Origin: Clostridia bacterium
GTDB taxonomy: Bacteria; Bacillota; Clostridia; Oscillospirales; Acutalibacteraceae
Assembly: GCA_017516745.1 (NCBI GenBank)
Contig: JAFXBF010000008.1
Location: forward strand, 1-57,296
Direction of reading: 5' to 3'
DNA: 57,296 nt
Positions within the stretch are counted from its first letter, which is position 1. Each line of letters opens with the position of its first letter. Under the pieces are notes generated by a model. It made no database searches. It was given only the letters and a program-made list of their open reading frames with translations, and was not told where the DNA came from. The position numbers and the translations under genes were made by a program. Below, one piece after another: positions 53,905 to 57,296 of the stretch.

Positions 53905-55305
53905 TTATTCTTCTATGTCTAATCCAATTCTGAGAAGAGTTAATTTTAATACAGCCAATGCAGTATCCCAAAGACCAACGCGTTTAAATTCTTTAAGTTT
54001 TTGTTTGATTGTTTCTTTTTCTAATGGAACAAATATAAGTTGATTTTTTTCATAAGTATCTTTTCTTAACGGATGTTCTTGGGTTAGTTGTTCTCTTGTT
54101 CTGTCCGTGAAAATTGTTCCAACAATATTCCATTGACCGTATTGCTTGTCTAAAATAATTCCGTTCAGCTTTATATCTATGTTTGAATCATTATATGAGA
54201 CCTCTTCTTTATAGGCCCTACGGCATTCATTAATAACATAGTTGTCGTCAGATATATCATATTCAAAACCAGGTGATTCGGAAACTTCGATTTTTAAACC
54301 CTCAACAATGGAGCAGTCAAATTCTCCTGTTCGGATTCTGCGCTGTGTGCTTCTTCTGGAAAACACTAAATAATTATCAGCAGTAATAACCATCAAAGCC
54401 AAACCCATAGCATTTGGAATACAAAAGACATCTTCCTCACTGTCATAATTATAAATTTTTTCGTTTATTTTCAGTCTTTCGTTATTCCATAGCTGAATAC
54501 ATTTATTGAACAATTTGTATTCAATTGTCCTGAAAAGTATTTCAATATCCAAATTATCTGTATTGCTTTCTCTGGCAGACATGCATCTGACAACAGAAAT
54601 CATATCATCGTTCTGCTTTGGTTCAAATACGTTACTGCTGATACGTTCTATCTTTTTGTAAAAATCTATTTCGTCTGAATATTCCAGAAATTTAATTGAA
54701 ATCGGCTTTTGTAAATCCTGCAAAATTATATCTACTGTTGTTTGGCTTTTACAAAACTCAAAATTGCCTACGAGTTTATCGCCGAAAAATTCAGAAGATA
54801 ATATTGAATTATATAAATTTTCAAACAAATCCTCTTCATCATCTTTTCGGGTGTTAAACTTTACGACATTGCTTTGAGCAAAATGGTTTACACTATCAGA
54901 CGTTAAAATATCTGCTTCACTAAAAAGTTGCCTTAATATGATTTGTTCATTAATTGTAATTGCGTCCCTGTCAAGAAAAACAGTTACCAGTTTAAAACTT
55001 TTGTCATTTTGGATTTTTCGTTCAATTTCAACGATTTCCAATGATGTAATGCATTCTATCCTAACAGCATCATTGCTTTTACTCGTTTTGTTGTCTGAAA
55101 CAAAATTTTCAAAGAAATCGTTCGTTATAAACAGAACCGCACATTTTGCATAAGAAATCAAATCCGGTATATCGCTTTTGTAATTTCCGTAAGCTTCATC
55201 ATCTGAATACCAAACACCATCATATTTTCTGCTTGTCATATATTTTTTAAACAGTTTTGCAGTTTGAGCGCCGCTACTTCTGTAACATAAAAAAATATCA
55301 CTCAT
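53905..55305 (-). CDS. TIR protein with degenerate Nudix-like C-terminal domain
   Basis: This 466-residue protein has a TIR domain at 1-~165 (SDIFLCYRSSGAQTAKLFKK, SYAKCAVLFITNDFF). A middle part (~170-290) is not recognised. Residues ~298-440 look Nudix-like: MGLALMVITADNYLVFSRRS, then FDCSIVEGLKI, and a Nudix-box remnant R363-A-Y-K-E-E-V-S370 where REUXEEXG is expected, so the two late glutamates stay and the first is lost. The TIR site aligned with the catalytic Glu appears to be S44. It starts after GAGGTG, 17 bp behind the PP2C gene. The Nudix-like part may bind or cleave a nucleotide such as an ADP-ribose product; this is inference. Confidence 0.7.
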   Translation of the reverse strand: MSDIFLCYRSSGAQTAKLFKKYMTSRKYDGVWYSDDEAYGNYKSDIPDLISYAKCAVLFITNDFFENFVSDNKTSKSNDAVRIECITSLEIVEIERKIQNDKSFKLVTVFLDRDAITINEQIILRQLFSEADILTSDSVNHFAQSNVVKFNTRKDDEEDLFENLYNSILSSEFFGDKLVGNFEFCKSQTTVDIILQDLQKPISIKFLEYSDEIDFYKKIERISSNVFEPKQNDDMISVVRCMSARESNTDNLDIEILFRTIEYKLFNKCIQLWNNERLKINEKIYNYDSEEDVFCIPNAMGLALMVITADNYLVFSRRSTQRRIRTGEFDCSIVEGLKIEVSESPGFEYDISDDNYVINECRRAYKEEVSYNDSNIDIKLNGIILDKQYGQWNIVGTIFTDRTREQLTQEHPLRKDTYEKNQLIFVPLEKETIKQKLKEFKRVGLWDTALAVLKLTLLRIGLDIEE

Positions 55306-55321
55306 AAAAAACACCTCAAAA

Positions 55322-56137
55322 TCAGTTTACAACAAATTTAATATAGGTTCTATCATCATAGCTGTTAAGATTGTTATAAAATCCTTTAACAGTTCTGTTT
55401 GATTCAATTAACAAAGGATCTTTTTCCAATACTTCGCCCAAAATGTTTTCACTTTCTTCCAAAGAAGAACGCAATTGTGGATAACCGTCTGTAGCTAAAA
55501 TAATTATATCGTTACTTTTTACATCAATACTTGTGAAAAAATCTCCATTTAACTCGAAACCATCCAGTATTGGATATCCAAATTCATTGTTTTGGTTTGC
55601 AAATAAAGGCTGGTAATTTAATAACTTATATATATATATTGCACCTGCATCAGAATCCAGTAATTCTTCTTTTGATTTTCCCAATCTCATTTCTGCTTGA
55701 TTAACAAAACTTCTGACCTGAGCATTTAGTTCGTCAATTTTTTTGTTGAATTGATACTCGTTTTTATTTATCATCCATTTACAATCGCCGTATGACCAAA
55801 TTTGTTTGTCTTTTATGCTGTATATGAGAATTGACGCCATCAATCTTTTAGCTGGATTATTTTTAGCTTCAGGGTAATCCTTTTGCGCCTGATTCAACAG
55901 CGCATTGAGCGATTTTATAGCCTCAAAGCCAGACACTGTATTTTTCAAGTTTAATATACCGTTAACAAGTATATCCTTTGCGAGCAGTCCACCTGGCAAT
56001 CCTTTAAAATCAGTAGCATTGGAAGCTCCGTCTATCACCGCTATATAATCATCTGTTATTATAAGTCCATCTTCATTAAGCTCTTGATCCTTTCTTTTCC
56101 CCAATATAAAGCTTTCAAGTATTGTAACATCATTCAT
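55322..56137 (-). CDS. PP2C-family protein phosphatase
   Basis: This 271-residue protein has the ordered PP2C motifs: NEDGLIITDDYIAVIDGASN (metal-binding ED and DG), RLMASILIYSI, IWSYGDCKWMIN (GDS variant GDC), DIIILATDGYPQL (TDG), and the terminal DDRTYIKF (DD). All metal ligands are present, so it is likely active. There is no kinase gene in the window. It is the first gene of the TIR operon and could dephosphorylate one of the sensors, but no partner is shown. Confidence 0.82.
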   Translation of the reverse strand: MNDVTILESFILGKRKDQELNEDGLIITDDYIAVIDGASNATDFKGLPGGLLAKDILVNGILNLKNTVSGFEAIKSLNALLNQAQKDYPEAKNNPAKRLMASILIYSIKDKQIWSYGDCKWMINKNEYQFNKKIDELNAQVRSFVNQAEMRLGKSKEELLDSDAGAIYIYKLLNYQPLFANQNNEFGYPILDGFELNGDFFTSIDVKSNDIIILATDGYPQLRSSLEESENILGEVLEKDPLLIESNRTVKGFYNNLNSYDDRTYIKFVVN

Positions 56138-56171
56138 AAATAATACCTACCTTAACTAAGACTATGATTTA

Positions 56172-56200
56172 ATATTATCATATCTTAAATCTAAATTCAA
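56172..56200 (-). promoter_or_regulatory. Promoter of the PP2C-TIR operon
   Basis: On the minus strand, TTGAAT (complement of 56195-56200), a 17-bp spacer, and TAATAT (complement of 56172-56177) with TG at the extended -10 position. Confidence 0.65.
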
Positions 56201-56356
56201 TTATTTGATTGTCAGTTTAGAAGAAAACAACAACCGAATCGTGTCACTAAAAATATGATGAACTTAATTATAAAAACAAATTAATTGACTATATGTTTTA
56301 GTGAAAAAGCTTTGATGTGAATTACCGTTGATAAAAGATTCTTCTTTCTTGATATA

Positions 56357-56385
56357 TTGATTTTTAAGCTGAAACTTTCTATAAT
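56357..56385 (+). promoter_or_regulatory. Promoter of the zinc-ribbon/TIR gene
   Basis: TTGATT (56357-56362), a 17-bp spacer, TATAAT (56380-56385), then AAAGGAGG before the ATG at 56413. The divergent PP2C promoter lies about 160 bp away. Confidence 0.8.
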
Positions 56386-56412
56386 AAAATTTATATAAAG
56401 GAGGTTTTTGCT

Positions 56413-56613
56413 ATGATATGTCCTTTTTGCGCATCTGAAAACATCTTTTACAGTAAAAAAAGAACAATGTATTTCTGTGAAGATTGCGATGCAAGTTTTG
56501 AAACACCAGCTTTCAATAAAGGAATGCGCATTTTTATCAGTTATGGTCATGATAAAAATGCTTCTGTTGTCTCTTCAGCAAAGACAAAACCCCCGGTTCT
56601 ACCGGGGGAATAA
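56413..56613 (+). pseudogene. Zinc-ribbon/TIR gene cut off by an IS200-type insertion
   Basis: The 66-residue product starts with a zinc ribbon (CPFC at 3-6 and CEDC at 22-25) and then MRIFISYGHDKNASVV, the first strand of a TIR domain. Only about 15 TIR residues remain. The rest (SSAKTKPPVLPGE) is read from the IS left end. With its own promoter and ribosome-binding site, the gene was once complete. The missing 3' part may lie beyond the IS, outside the window. Confidence 0.7.
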
Positions 56614-57296
56614 AAAAGCTTTAGTAAAAATAAACAGTGGCGAGCAAGGGCAAGCCACAAAAACGTAGAGAAAAGAATTAACCTCCGAGTATAATAGAAG
56701 TGGTTTGGCAGCCGCATTACTAAAATACAGGAGGTTAAAAACATGATAAAAAAAGACGGAAACAACGAAATAAAAACATTATCACACTCAACGTACAGAT
56801 GTCAGTACCATATAGTATTTGCACCGAAATACAGAAGAAAAGAAATATATGGAAAACTGAAAAAAGATATAGGCGAGATAATAAGGAAATTGTGCGAACA
56901 AAAAGGAGTAGAAATCATAGAGGCAGAAGCCTGTAAAGACCTTTAGTATCAATACCACCGTACTTAAGTGTAGCACAATTTATGGGATATCTCAAGTGTA
57001 AAAGTACGTTGATGATATTTGACCGACATGCAAATTTGAAATACAAGTATGGGAATCGACATTTTTGGTGTAGAGGGTACTATGTAGATACAGTCGGTCG
57101 AAACAAGAAAGTGATAGAAAAGTACATTAAAAATCAATTAGAAGAAGATTTTGCAAATGACCAGATATCACTCAAAGAGTACATCGACCCGTTCACGGGT
57201 GACAAGAATAACTAAGCAAAAATAAACAGCCGCACGAGAGCGGCTGCTTGAGATAGTAATGCGGTGTCAAACTTCAGTGCCGACTTTTAGTCGGCA
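56580..57296 (+). mobile_element. IS200/IS605-family element (start approximate; runs to or past the window end)
   Basis: The element has no inverted repeats, subterminal hairpins at both ends and a Y1-type transposase relic. The left hairpin is CCCCCGG-TTCTA-CCGGGGG (56590-56608). The right hairpin TGCCGAC-TTTTA-GTCGGCA (57278-57296) ends at the last base of the window. A further stem (57227-57246) follows the transposase gene. The exact left boundary cannot be fixed without an uninterrupted copy of the target gene. Confidence 0.8.
56743..57215 (+). pseudogene. tnpA: TnpA (IS200-type Y1 transposase), frameshifted, HUH motif deleted
   Basis: The first part (56743-56946) encodes STYRCQYHIVFAPKYRRKEI and GVEIIEAEAC; the second part, in another frame (56982-57215), encodes LMIFDRHANLKYKYGNRHFW and later the DTVGRNKKVIEKYIKNQ region around the catalytic Tyr. 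Between them, after the GAC codon near 56938, the codons expected for His-x-His-Met are missing. The frame change of +2 fits a 10-bp deletion. Without the HUH motif the enzyme cannot cut DNA, so this copy is inactive. Confidence 0.88.

Noticed and set aside
56982-57215. A separate small gene after the transposase fragment
   Set aside because: Its protein continues the TnpA sequence after the deletion; it is the 3' part of the broken transposase.

Overview
The window looks like a chromosomal segment of a gut-type anaerobic Clostridia, most likely an Oscillospirales/Ruminococcaceae-like lineage. The evidence is the set of Gram-positive housekeeping proteins (EF-G, EF-Tu, GyrA, type I GAPDH), strong AGGAGG ribosome-binding sites, sigma-A type promoters, a complete Rnf operon, and sugar-scavenging glycosidases. 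The species cannot be named from the sequence alone.

Positions 1-39,600 are ordinary chromosome. They hold the end of the str operon (fusA, tuf), a YdcF-type membrane protein, nicotinate phosphoribosyltransferase, a GH2 glycosidase, and a HEPN/MNT toxin-antitoxin pair bracketed by a 43-bp perfect direct repeat. Then come homoserine dehydrogenase, aspartate kinase (with a clear internal start for a beta subunit), gyrA, an LCP cell-wall ligase, a GH38 alpha-mannosidase directly behind a 160-bp palindromic element, a two-component system and an ATP-grasp/HAD fusion. A nine-gene minus-strand operon follows: apbE, a NusG domain II gene, a Gx transporter gene and rnfC-D-G-E-A-B. The rest of this part has a phosphoesterase, an iron alcohol dehydrogenase, gap, an XRE regulator with a divergent gene and palindromic operators, an SGNH/MBOAT acyltransferase pair, a PFL/UPF0210 protein with its ACT partner, and a zinc-ribbon/CFI-box protein.

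At about 39,750 the character changes. A tRNA-Arg(CCG) gene is followed by a second copy of its 3' end. Then comes a tightly overlapping five-gene minus-strand module: two small Mob/RHH-like proteins, a ParB-like protein, a small protein and a large serine recombinase. About 1 kb of degenerate repeats and hairpins follows. From there the sequence is visibly AT-rich accessory DNA.

The most interesting part is 44,525-56,613. A four-gene minus-strand operon encodes, in transcription order, a PP2C-like phosphatase, a TIR protein with a degenerate Nudix-like C-terminus, a 1501-residue TIR-NACHT-WD40 protein, and a 1532-residue TIR-NACHT-LRR protein with 27 BspA-type repeats. A divergent gene encodes a zinc ribbon followed by the start of another TIR domain, and is cut off by an IS200/IS605-family element. 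That element's transposase has itself lost its HUH motif through a 10-bp deletion. I infer a multi-sensor NLR-like immune or conflict system carried on an island. Its function has not been shown, and by-eye alignment suggests that the usual TIR catalytic glutamate is not conserved in the three intact TIR domains.
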